DNA from: CAWBVG01 sp963792175
GTDB lineage: Bacteria > Acidobacteriota > Vicinamibacteria > Vicinamibacterales > CAVVIG01
Direction of reading: 5' to 3'
Length of the DNA stretch: 64,000 nt
NCBI GenBank assembly: GCA_963792175.1
Contig: CAWBVG010000053.1
Span: 62,001-126,000, forward strand
Every line of letters begins with the position of its first letter. The first letter of the stretch is position 1. Positions 40,526 to 50,245 of the stretch are shown in pieces. Under the pieces are notes generated by a model. The model had not been told where the DNA came from. It did not search any database and worked only from the letters and a program-made list of their open reading frames with translations. A program made the position numbers and the translations under genes.

Positions 40526-41299
40526 ATGGAACCTTGGCGAACCGCCATCGTCGACGCCGGACCCACCCACATTCATGTGCGGGGACATGACGTCCTCGAC
40601 CTGATGCGGCGATCGACGTTTACCGATCTGATTTTTCTGCTGCATCACGAACGGCTGCCGTCCGACGCCGAGCGCCGCCTGATCGATGCGCTTCTGATCG
40701 GGTCGGCCGATCACGGCGCCGGCGCGCCATCGTGCGCGGCGGCGCGGCTCGCGGCATCGGGAAATCGCCAGTCGGTGTCCGCCGCCATCGCCGCCGGCGT
40801 GCTCACCATCGGCGACGAACACGGCGGCGCCGGCGAAGCGTGCATGGACCTGATCGCCGCGGGGCTCGATCGTGCGCGGACGGGTCGCTGTCGCTCGACG
40901 AGGCGCGCGCGTCAGCTGGTTGGCGAAACGATCGGCGACAAGCGGCGGTTGCCCGGTTTCGGGCATCGCGTGCATTCGGAGATCGACCCGCGGGTCTCGG
41001 TGATTTTCGGCCTCGCCGACGATGGTGGACTGGCGGGAGACGGCATCCGGTTCGCTCGTGCACTCGAGGCGGCGCTCGCCGAACGCGTCAAACCGATCCC
41101 GCTCAACATCGACGGCGCCATGGCGGCGGTCCTCCACGACCTCGGGCTGCCGGCCAAGGTCGGCGCGCTGCTGTTCATCGTCGCCCGGGTCGCGGGCCTG
41201 AGCGCCGAGGTGCTCGAGGAGCTGACGCGCGAGAAACCGATGCGGATCAAGATTCCGGTCACCTACGACGGCGTGCCGCCGCGCCAGAACGGATCCTGA
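40526..41299 (+). CDS. Citryl-CoA lyase / citrate-synthase-fold enzyme
   Basis: A 257-residue short citrate-synthase-family protein. LMRRSTFTDLIFLLHHERLP, the LIGSADHGAGAPSC segment, the catalytic-type His in LPGFGHRVHSEIDPR, and Asp in IPLNIDGAMAAVLHDLGL fit citryl-CoA lyases rather than full-length citrate synthases. The expected reaction is C-C cleavage or formation between an acyl-CoA and an oxo acid. Residues about 119-131 look scrambled: the other frame reads DGSLSLDEARAS there, so two compensating frameshifts probably lie near 40880 and 40918. It is the first gene of a plus-strand operon, followed 2 bases later by the aldehyde dehydrogenase. Confidence 0.75.
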   Translation: MEPWRTAIVDAGPTHIHVRGHDVLDLMRRSTFTDLIFLLHHERLPSDAERRLIDALLIGSADHGAGAPSCAAARLAASGNRQSVSAAIAAGVLTIGDEHGGAGEACMDLIAAGLDRARTGRCRSTRRARQLVGETIGDKRRLPGFGHRVHSEIDPRVSVIFGLADDGGLAGDGIRFARALEAALAERVKPIPLNIDGAMAAVLHDLGLPAKVGALLFIVARVAGLSAEVLEELTREKPMRIKIPVTYDGVPPRQNGS

Positions 41300-41301
41300 C
41301 G

Positions 41302-42723
41302 ATGGCTGTGGCGACGGCACCCGCACGAACCATCACGCCCGAGGAGCAAGCGATTGCGGACGCGCTGATCGCGCGCGCGCAAGGCCGCGATGCAGGCGGT
41401 CGACACCTACGATCAGGCCGCAGTCGATCGGCTGTGCCGCGCCGTCGCCTGGGCAGGCGGAAACGAGGCCACCGCCACCCGGCTCGCGCGGATGAGCGTC
41501 GACGAAAGCGGGATGGGCAGTCCGCGAACCGAAGCGGCGCGCCAAGGTGCTCGGCATCCTCCGCGACGCGCTCCGGCAGAAGAGCATCGGCATCATCGAA
41601 GAGATTCCGGACAAGGGGATCGTGAAATACGCGAAGCCGGCCGGCGTGATCGCGTCGCTGATTCCCGTGACCAGTCCGTACGTGACGCCGATCGGCATCG
41701 CGATCTACGCGATCAAGTGCAAGGACGCCGTGATCTTCTCACCGCATCCCGGCAGCCGCAAGACGACCAACGAAACCGTGCGCGTCATGCGCGCGGCGCT
41801 GCGCAAGGCCGGCGCGCCGGAAGATCTTCTGCAGTGCGTCGAGCGGCCGAGCATCCCGCTCGCGAACGAGCTGATGCGCCTCTGCGACCTGACGATCGCG
41901 ACCGGCGGACCGGCGATGGTCAAGAGCGGCCTACAGCTCCGGCAAGCCGGCCTACGGCGTCGGCGCCGGCAATGCGACGATGGTCATCGACGACACCGCG
42001 GACATCGTCGAAGCCGCGCGCAACACGCGCATCAGCAAGACCAACGACCACGGCTCAGGGTGTTCGGCGGACGGCAACGTCCTCGTCGACGCCGCGATCT
42101 ACGACGCCTTCCTGCAACAGCTGCAGGCCGAGGGCGGGTATCTGGTGAGCGGCGCGGAGAAGGCGCGCTCGAAGCCGCGTATTGGGACGCCGACGGACAC
42201 CGGACTCCCGAGACGATTGCCCGTGCGGCGTCGGTCGTGGCCGAGCGCGCCGGTTTTACGATCCCCGACGACAAGACATTCCTGATCGTCGAGGAGCAGC
42301 ACATCGGCAAGGCAGCATCGCTTCTCGACGGAAAAGCTCGGCACCGTGCTCGCGGTATTCAAGTACGACGGCTTCGATCAGGCGCTCGACAAGGTGCGTC
42401 AGATCTTCGAGACCGGCGGCAAGGGACACTCGTGCGGGATTTATTCCTACGACGACGACCACATCCATCGCCTCGCGCTGGTCGCGCCGGTGAGCCGCAT
42501 GATGGTCCGTCAGGTGCAGTCGGCGTCGAATGCCGGCACGTTCACCAACGGCATGCCGATGACGTCGAGCATGGGCTGCGGCGTCTGGGGCGGGAACATC
42601 ACGAACGAGAACATCTCGCTCAAGCACTACATGAACGTGACCTGGGTCAGCCGGCCGATTGCCGAAGACCGCCCGTCCGAGCAGGAACTGTTCGGCGAGT
42701 TCTACGGCAGCGAAACCTTCTAA
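41302..42723 (+). CDS. CoA-acylating aldehyde dehydrogenase (sulfoacetaldehyde-dehydrogenase-like), frameshifted
   Basis: About 470 residues after repair. The pieces include MSVDESGMGS, VIASLIPVTSPYVTPIGIAI, SSGKPAYGVGAGNATMVIDD, the active-site region TNDHGSGCSADGNVLVD with the catalytic Cys, and the end block MGCGVWGGNITNENISLKHY. The last block is typical of CoA-acylating enzymes such as SauS. It should convert an aldehyde plus CoA and NAD(P)+ to an acyl-CoA. Breaks, mostly surplus G or C, lie near 41385, 41525, 41940, 42170 and 42333. It sits between the citryl-CoA-lyase-like and ThDP genes; the substrate is unknown. Confidence 0.78.
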
Positions 42724-42742
42724 CCAGACGTGGGATGACCGT

Positions 42743-44519
42743 ATGAGCACAGTTGCGCCCCGCACCGTCGAGCGAACCGAGAAGGCGACGCGAGACCCGG
42801 ATCGCCTCGTACCTGCTGACCGAATACCTGGAGCGCCTCGGCGTCGACGTGATCTTCGGCTTGTGCGGACACACGGTCATCGCGTTTCTCGACGCGCTCG
42901 GCAAGAGCCGCATCCGGTTCGTCTCGACGCGCCACGAACAGGTGGCCGCCCACGCCGCCGACGGCTACGCGCGCGCCTCGGGCAAGACGGGCGTGCTGCT
43001 GACGCATCTGGGTCCGGGCCTGACCAACGCGTGCACCGGCGTGGCGAACGCGGCGCTCGATTCGATTCCGATGGTCGTGATCGCCGGCGACGTGCCGTCG
43101 CATTACTTCGGCCGGCACCCGCACCAGGAGGTCAACCTCCACCAGGACGCCGACCAGTGCCAGATCTACCGGCCGTTCTGCAAACGCGTCTACCGCGTCG
43201 ACCGCGTCGAGGACTTGCCGCGCATCATCGAGCGCGCGTTCCACCTCGCGCAGGCGGGACGGCCCGGCCCGGTGCTGGTCGACGTGCCGATGGACATCTT
43301 CTCCGCCGATCTGCCGATCGACGCCTTCCAGCAGCTGCCGGCGCGCGATGTCGCGGCCGACCCTCGATGCCGCCGACCGTGGCGCGCATCGTCGACGCGC
43401 TCGCGTCGGCCGAGCGCCCGGTGCTGTACGCCGGCGGCGGCGTCCTGTCGGCGCGGGCGACCGTCGGAGCTGGCGGCGCTCGCCGAGGCGCTCGAGGTGC
43501 CGGTCGCGCACACGCTGATGGGCAAGGGCTGCCTGCCGGAGGATCACCCGCTGCTGCTCGGCCAGACCGGATTCTGGGGCACGCCGATCTCGAACGACAA
43601 GTGCCGGACCGCCGACCTCATCGTCGCCATCGGCACGCGCCTCGCCGAAGCGAACTCGAGCTCGTGGGATCCGCGCTTCACCTTCTCGATTCCGCCGACG
43701 CGCCTGATCCACATCGACGCCGACGAAGCGGAGATCGGCCGCAACTATCCCGACCGAGCTCGGCGTCGTCGCCGACGCGAAGCTGGCGCTCGGGGCGCTG
43801 GCCGCCGCGGCGCGCGGCAAGCGCCATCGCGATCGCGGCCGGCTGCGCGAGGAGATCGCGCGCGGCCGGCAAGGCGTTCGCGGCGAACTGGGATCACCAG
43901 TGGAGCTCGGATCAATACCCGATGCGGCCCGAGCGGATTCTCGCCGAGCTGCGCAAGGCCGTTCCCGAGGACGGGTTCATCGTCACCGACGTCGGCTGGA
44001 ACAAGAACGGCGTCGGCCAGCAGTTTCCGATCACCGTGCCCGGCACGTTCATCACGCCCAGCGGTCTGGCGACGATGGGGTTCGGCCCGTCGGCGGTGCT
44101 CGGCGTCAAGATGGCGCATCCCGATCGCGCGGCCGTGTCGCTGATCGGCGACGGCGGCTTCAGCACCAACCCATCGGTGATCGCGACGGCGATGGAGGCG
44201 GAGCTGCCGGTCGTCTGGCTGGTGATGGACAACGCCGGCTTCGGCACGATCGCCGGCCTCGAATCGATGCACTACGGCTCGAGCTTCGGCTGCATGTTCG
44301 AGCGCTGCGGCAAGCCGTACACGCGTCGACTACGCCGCGATGGCGCGCGCGTGCGGCGCGCGCGGCGTGATGATCGAGTCGGCCGCCGATCTCGGCCCGG
44401 CGCTGCGCGAGGCGCTCGCCTCGAACCTGCCGACGGTGATTCAGGCGCCGATGGAAAACGCGCCGACGCCGACGCCCGGCCACTGGAACATCAACGACAT
44501 CTACCGCAAGGGCGAGTAG
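42743..44519 (+). CDS. ThDP-dependent enzyme, acetolactate-synthase-like, frameshifted
   Basis: About 585 residues after repair. The pyrimidine domain has FGLCGHTVIAFLDAL and STRHEQVAAHAADGYAR, whose Glu activates the cofactor. The central domain has PVAHTLMGKGCLPEDHPLL. The ThDP-binding motif is GDGGFSTNPSVIATAME...VMDNAGFG. It is a 2-oxo-acid decarboxylase or carboligase, but not clearly acetolactate synthase, as no small subunit is present. Breaks lie near 42793, 43365, 43455, 43755, 43860 and 44325, mainly one extra base each. ATG 42743 lies 20 bases past the dehydrogenase stop. An aldehyde product could feed that enzyme. Confidence 0.78.
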
Positions 44520-44558
44520 TGGCGGAACCCGCATCACGGTTCAGGCGGCCGTCCTCCC

Positions 44559-45909
44559 GTGAGCGCGACCGCCACCGCGTCGCTGCCGCGGACGCACGTC
44601 CGCTGGGTCCCGATCCTGGCGCTGGTCGCGTGCGGGACGATGATCAACTACCTCGATCGGACGGTCCTCGGCATCGCCGCGCCATTCCTGACGCGCGGAC
44701 CTCGGGCTCAGCGCGGCGAAGATGGGGCTGGTCTTCTCGGCGTTCTCGTGGAGCTACGCGCTGCTCCAGATTCCGGGCGGCATCTTCCTCGATCGGTTCG
44801 GGACGCGCGTCACCTATTTCATCGCCGTCGTCGCGCTGGTCGCTCTGCACCGCCTTGATGGGCGTCGGTGCGATCGCTGAACGGCCTGATCCTGACGCGG
44901 ATCGGCGTCGGCATTTTCGAGGCGCCGTGTTTTCCGGCGAACAGCCGGATCCTGGCGACGTGGTTTCCGCAGCACGAGCGGGCGCGGGCCAACTCGATCT
45001 ACTCGTTCGGCCAGTACGTCGGCCTGGGATTCCTGAGCGTGCCGCTGTTCTGGATCACGCAGCGGTTCGGGTGGCGCGGATTGTTCTTCATCGTCGGCGG
45101 TCTCGGCGTCGCGTTCGGCATCGTCTGGTGGGCGCTGTTTCGCAATCCGGCCGAGAGCCGAACGGCGAACCAGGCGGAGATCGACTACATCGAGGCGGGC
45201 GGCGGCGGCGAATACAACGGACGCGCCGGTCACCTTCAAGTGGCGCCACATCGGCCGGCTGCTGCGGTGCCGCCAGGTGGCGGGCGCGTCCCTCGGACAA
45301 TTCGGCGGCAACTCGACGCAGGTGTTCTTCGTCACCTGGTTTCCCACCTATCTGGTGACGGCGCGCGGGATGACGTTCATCCAGGCGGGCGTCATGACCG
45401 TCGCTGCCGTACATCGGCGCCTCGATCGGCGTGCTCGCGGGCGGCTGGCTGTCGGACGCGATTCTGAAGCGAACCGGATCGGCCAACCTCGCCCGCAAGC
45501 TGCCGATCGTCGGGCGGCATGCTGCTGGCGTCGACGATTGTCGCGGCCGCCTACGTGCCCGCCGGCAGCAACAGCCTGGTGATGCTGATCATGTCGATCG
45601 CGTTCTTCGGCCAGGGCATGACCAATCTCGGCTGGACGGTCGTCTCCGACATCGCGCCCAAGAAACTGATCGGGCTGACCAGCGGCATCTTCAATTTCAG
45701 CGCGAACCTCGCCGGCATCGTCACGCCGCTGGTGATTGGCATCGCGTTCGATCGTGTCCGGCTCGTTCGTCGGTCCGCTGGTGTACATCGGCGTGGTCGC
45801 GCTGGTCGGCGCGTTTTCCTATTCGTGATTCTCGGCGACATTCATCGCCTGCGACGTCGCTCACCGCACGAGACATGCTGCGAGCGGCCGGCCGTCCGAA
45901 GCGAAGTAA
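44559..45909 (+). CDS. MFS transporter, anion:cation symporter type, frameshifted
   Basis: About 440 residues with 12 expected helices. The sequence INYLDRTVLGIAAPFL, SWSYALLQIPGGIFLDRFGT, GIFEAPCFPANSRILATWFP and GIFNFSANLAGIVTPLVIG matches the ACS family, which imports sugar acids and other organic anions (galactonate, glucarate, hexuronates). Start GTG 44559. Breaks lie near 44698, 44845, 45228, 45410 (a surplus G: GTC then CTG expected), 45512 and 45755 (a surplus C: GAT then GTG expected). The 3' end is uncertain; the nearest matching stop is TAA at 45907-45909. It should bring in the substrate for the operon. Confidence 0.78.
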
Positions 45910-45929
45910 GATACGGCGCATGGCGTTGC

Positions 45930-47672
45930 GTGACAGTCGCCGCGGCCGTGACGCGCGACACCGACAAGCCGGTCCGGCAGCAGCTCGAACGCCTGCTGGC
46001 CAGCGCCACCTTCAAGCAGGTCGATCGCCTCAAGCGCTTCCTCAGCTTCATCGTCCTCGAATCGATCGGCGGACGCAGCACCGAGCTCAAGGAGTACGTC
46101 ATCGGCGTGCACGTCTTCGGCAAGGAGCCGTCGTTCGATCCGAGAACCGACCCGATCGTCAGGGTGCAGGCGCGCCGGCTGCGCGCCAAGCTGGTTCGCT
46201 ATTACCAGGAGGAAGGCGCCAGCGACGAGGTGATCATCGACCTGCCGAAGGGCGGCTACGCGCCGGTCTTCAAGCGGCGGGAAACCTCGGCGTCGCGAAG
46301 CGATCGATTGCGTCGGCGCTGGTCAGCCGGAACACGGTCAGCGTCCTGCCCTTCGGGAACCATGGCGGCGGACGGAGCTCGACTCCTTCTGCCTGGGTGT
46401 CCGGGAAGAGATCATTCACAACCTGGCCCGATTCCCGAACCTGCGGATTCTCGCGCGTCGAGGACGCCACCGCCAAGAGCCGACGCGGCCATGATCGTCA
46501 GCGGCAGCGTCCGCGCCGCCGGCACGCGCCTGCGCATCACGGCGCAGCTCGTCGACACGGCGAGCCGGTGTTATCTGTGGTCCGAGTCGATCGACGCGGA
46601 CACGACCGATCTGTTCGACGCCCAGGAACGGGTCGCGCACGCCATCGTGCGGCAGCTGGAGCCGGAGTTTGCCGAAGGGCCGCGCCCGAGCGGGCGGCGG
46701 CCGACGCAGAATCTTGCCGCGCACAACCTCTATCTGCAGGGCCGATACCATCTGAGCCAGCGCAGCGAAGAAGGGCTGCTGAAGGCGCTCGAGTTCTTCG
46801 AGAAGGCGCTGGTCGAGGATGCGCAGTACGCGCCGGCGCACAGCGGGCTGGCCGACGCCTACGGCCTGTGCAATCACTACGGCGTCATGGGGCCGTCCGA
46901 GGTCTGGACGAAAGCGGCGTCGAGCGCGGCGACGGCGGTGATGCTGGACGATGATTCCGGCGAGGCGCATACGTCGCTGGCGCACGTGAAGGCGACGCAG
47001 GACTGGGACTGGCTGGGGTCCGAGCGCGAGTTCCGCCGCGCCATCAGCCTGAACCCGCGCAACGCGACCGCTCATCACTGGTACGCGGCGTCGTGTCTCG
47101 CGCCGATGGGACGGCTCGACGAGGCGCTCGATGAAATGCTCGTCGCGCAGTCGCTCGACCCGGTGTCGGCGATCGTGGCGCGCGACGTCGCCGCGGTGCA
47201 CTTCTACCGGCGCGACTTCCAGACCGCGCTCGAGCGCTGCGATCACACCATCGAGCTGAATCCGCATTTCGGGGCGGCGTACTGGATGCTCGGCCTCGTC
47301 CAGGAGCAGTTGAAGGACTTCGACGAATCAGAAGCGGCGTTCCAGCGCGCGGTCCATCTGTCGCCGAACATGCCGCGCGTGCACGGTGCGCTGGGGCGGA
47401 CGTTCGCGCTGTCGGGCCGGAAGAAACAGGCGCTCGAAGTGCTCGGCAAGCTCGACGCGTTCGCGAAGCAGCGATACGTGTCGCCGATGGAGTTCGCCTG
47501 GATCTACTTCGCGCTCGAGCAGACGGATCAGGGATTTCGGTGGCTGACGAAGGCGTCAGAAGATCGCGCGTTCGAGCTGATTCACCTCAAGGTCGACGCC
47601 CGCTTCGATCCCCTGCGCGACGACCGCCGGTTCGTCGCCATCATGAAGAAGCTCGGCCTGGGCGTAGCGCTG
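45930..47672 (+). CDS. Winged-helix regulator with TolB/FlgO-like and TPR domains, frameshifted
   Basis: About 580 residues. The N-terminal domain (LLASATFKQVDRLKRFLSFI, TDPIVRVQARRLRAKLVRYY) is a DNA-binding-like module common in Acidobacteria. It is followed by a FlgO/TolB-type segment (ITAQLVDTASRCYLWSESID) and TPR repeats (YAPAHSGLADAYGLCNHYG, NPHFGAAYWMLGLVQEQL). Breaks lie near 46290, 46365, 46455 and 46485. The start is uncertain: GTG 45930 or 45948, or ATG 45920 in another frame. The end is also uncertain, as the open frame runs into the antisense of ThuA copy 2; a stop is expected near 47670. It may regulate the operon upstream. Confidence 0.7.
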
Positions 47673-47686
47673 AGGCGCATGCTAGG

Positions 47687-48572
47687 CTATTTCAGCGGAC
47701 GCGGCGTCGCGTCGCCGTCGGTCAATCCCGAGACTCCATTTGATCGCTTCGAAGTACATCCGGTAGACGCTCGGGTCGTCCCAGGTGCTGGACGCGTGCC
47801 CGAGCGAGGAATAGAAGACGCGTCCCTTCCCGTACATCCTGGCCCACGCCAATGGGAAGTCGCCGTCCGTGCGATGGACTTCGGAGTTGGCGGCATCTTC
47901 GAGACGTCGAGCCGCAGCACGACGCGAATCTTGTCGCGGGAATATGCCTTCGCCTGATAGAACTCGTCAGTGAAATTGAATACCGCCGGGAAATGTTTGG
48001 TGGCCGGGAACGCCGGATCCTCGTTGATGACGACTGCCGTATGCGGTGTTCCAGGGGTGTCCGTCGTACCGCGCGCCAAGCAGCTCGCCGAATTCGGGCC
48101 ACGATTCGAATGCCGTCACCGCGGTGTGCGCGGCCACGAACCCCTTGCCCTCGTCCCTCACGAACGACAGCAGGTCGGCCTTCTGCTGCGCGGTCAGTTC
48201 GACTTCGCGATGGCCGAGGAAAAAAATCGCGTCGACGTTGTTCAGACTCGGGCCGCCGCTCGCGGGCTGGCCGCTGGTCATCGTCGGCTGCTTCGAGACG
48301 ACGCTGGAGTCGGTGCGAATGTAGGTGTCGTAGGCGCCCGACTCGTAGCCGAGCCGCTCGATGACCGCCAGCGCATGCGAGACCGAGTCGTGCTGCGCGA
48401 TGCCGTTGCGCGTGTCGGCCCACGCCAGGACGGCCTTTCGCGTCCGCACGCCGCGCCCTCCCCCGCGACCGCCACCGCGGCCTCCAACCTGACCCGCCTG
48501 CGCCGCCAGATCGCCCAGCAGCGCGAGCATCGACAGCGTGACCACCGCAACCAGCAATCTGAATGGCTTCAT
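47687..48572 (-). CDS. ThuA-domain protein, copy 2, frameshifted
   Basis: About 294 residues, exported (MKPFRLLVAVVTLSMLALLG signal), then a Gly/Arg-rich spacer. The ThuA blocks are KAVLAWADTRNGIAQHDS, VDAIFFLGHREVELTAQQKA, GKGFVAAHTAVTAFESWPEF, VINEDPAFPATKHFPAVF and GKGRVFYSSLGH. Breaks lie near 48045, 47870 and 47785. It shares the plan of ThuA copy 1 at 34329. A palindromic operator lies 44-65 bases before the ATG at 48572. It is the last gene of the XylB-XylA minus-strand run and is convergent with the TPR regulator. Confidence 0.8.
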
Positions 48573-48615
48573 GCGTCCTCGGACGCTAACATCCTGGACC
48601 GTCCCTGCCAACGGA

Positions 48616-48637
48616 GTAACGGTGCTGCTACCGTTAC
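48616..48637. promoter_or_regulatory. Palindromic operator GTAACGGT-N6-ACCGTTAC
   Basis: A perfect 8-6-8 palindrome upstream of ThuA copy 2 (ATG 48572) and downstream of the quinoprotein stop. It has the same ACGGT-N6-ACCGT core as 40461-40480, and the same 6-base spacing, so both probably bind one regulator. It is too compact and lacks a U-run, so it is not a good terminator. Confidence 0.65.
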
Positions 48638-48682
48638 GCGCCTGAGTGGCGTCACGGTTCAGGGGCTCCGGGCGCGCGGCGG

Positions 48683-50212
48683 TTACTGCGGAAGCGCGAA
48701 GGCGTACAGCGCGCTGCCGCCGCCGAGGAGCACGTACTGCCGGCCGTCGAGCTCGTAGGTCACCGGCCCGTTGCCGACGCGGCCGATGGCGGAATGCCAG
48801 AGCGTGGTGCCGTCGCTGGTGCGCAGCGCCAGCGCGTTGCCGACCGAATCGCCGGTAAACGTCACGCCGGACGCGGTCGTCAGCACACCGGCGGCCGACG
48901 CGGAGTCGCCCAGATCGTGATTCCAGCGGATCGCGCCGGTCCGATAGTCAATCGCGCGCAGCACCCCTCGTCCCCACAGGTTGTAGTCGGCGCCCGCCCA
49001 TCCGTACTCGCCGTGCTCCGGCTTGAAGAAGTAGATGCCGTAGCCGTCGTGCGCGCTGACGATCAGCAGACCGCTCCGGGGATCGAAGCTCGGCGATCGA
49101 TAGTTGGTGCCGCCGCTCTCATTCGGCGCGATCAACACGCCGTCCCGTGACGGCTCCTTCGCCGGATCCGGGATCGGCCGGCCTTCACTGTCGATCCCTT
49201 TTGCCCAATTGACCGTCGCGAACGGCTTGGTCAGCAGGTTCTTGCCGGTCGTGCGATCCAGCACGAAGAAGTAGCCGTTGCGCGACGCCTGCAGCAGCAG
49301 CTTGCGCGCCGCCCCGTTGAAGTCGGCATCGACGAGAACCGGCACTTCGGCGGCATCCCAGTCGTGCGTGTCGTGCGGCGACGCCTGGAATCCCCACGCC
49401 AGCTTGCCGGTGTCCGGATCAAGGGCCACGATGCTGCCGGTCCAGGGATTGTTGCCGGGACGCATCGGACCGTTCAGCACCGGCGTCGGGTTGCCGGTGC
49501 CGACAAAGACGAGATTGAGATCGGGATCGTAGGTGCCGGTCATCCACATCTGACCGCCGGTCGCGCCGCCGCTCTGCGAACCGGGGGTGCCGACAGGCGG
49601 CGTGCTGTAGAACGTCCACTGATGCGCGCCGACCTCGGGATCGAACGACTGCAGGATACCGGGGAGGTTGTCGAAGTCGCCCGACACGCCGACCAGCACG
49701 TGATTGCGAATGACGAGCGGCGCGTTCGTCGACCAGTAGCCGCGCTTCGCGTCGGCGACCACGACATCCCACTTCACCTTGCCGGTGTTGGCATCGAGCG
49801 CGACCAGGTGCGCATCCGGTGTCGTCAGGTAGACCGAATCCTTGTAGACCGCGGCGCCGCGATGGCCGATGTGGAACCCCTGATTCGTCGGGTAGGTGTA
49901 GCGCCACAGCTGCCGGGCCGATCGGGCGTCGATCGCCCAGATGTTGTCCGGCGTCGTGATGTAGATGATGCCGTTGACCAGAATCGGCGTGGCCTTGATC
50001 TGCTGGGTCTGCCCCGTCTGGAACGCCCACGCCAGCGTCAGCTGACGGACGTTCTCCGGCGTGATCTGCGTCAGCTTGCTGTGGCGCTGACCGGAAAAAT
50101 CGCCGTGGTAGGTCGGCCAGCTGTCCTGCGCTGTAAGAATCGCGCCACACGCGACAGCGAGCGCCAGTGCTCGCTAGCGCGAGGCCTTCTAGGCCCGCGA
50201 TCGCCGTGCCAT
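48683..50212 (-). CDS. PQQ-type quinoprotein dehydrogenase, copy 3
   Basis: About 505 residues. The body is a clean quinoprotein propeller: DSWPTYHGDFSGQRHSKLTQ, ATPILVNGIIYITTPDNIWA, SPHDTHDWDAAEVPVLVDAD, and the end block QYVLLGGGSALYAFALPQ. It resembles copy 1 in length and pattern; no adjacent cysteine pair is seen. The first codons are disturbed: the signal (LALAVACGAILTAQ) has no in-frame start, and an ATG at 50212 joins only through frameshifts near 50190. It follows the ThuA-cytochrome gene by 33 bases, which likely provides its electron acceptor. Confidence 0.8.
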
Positions 50213-50245
50213 GAAAGCGGCCGCGCTATCGACCGCGGCTGCCGC

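Noticed and set aside
42743..44519. Programmed frameshifting as the reason for broken frames
   Set aside because: Breaks are too many, spread over unrelated genes, and lack slippery heptamers with downstream structures. Sequencing error fits better.
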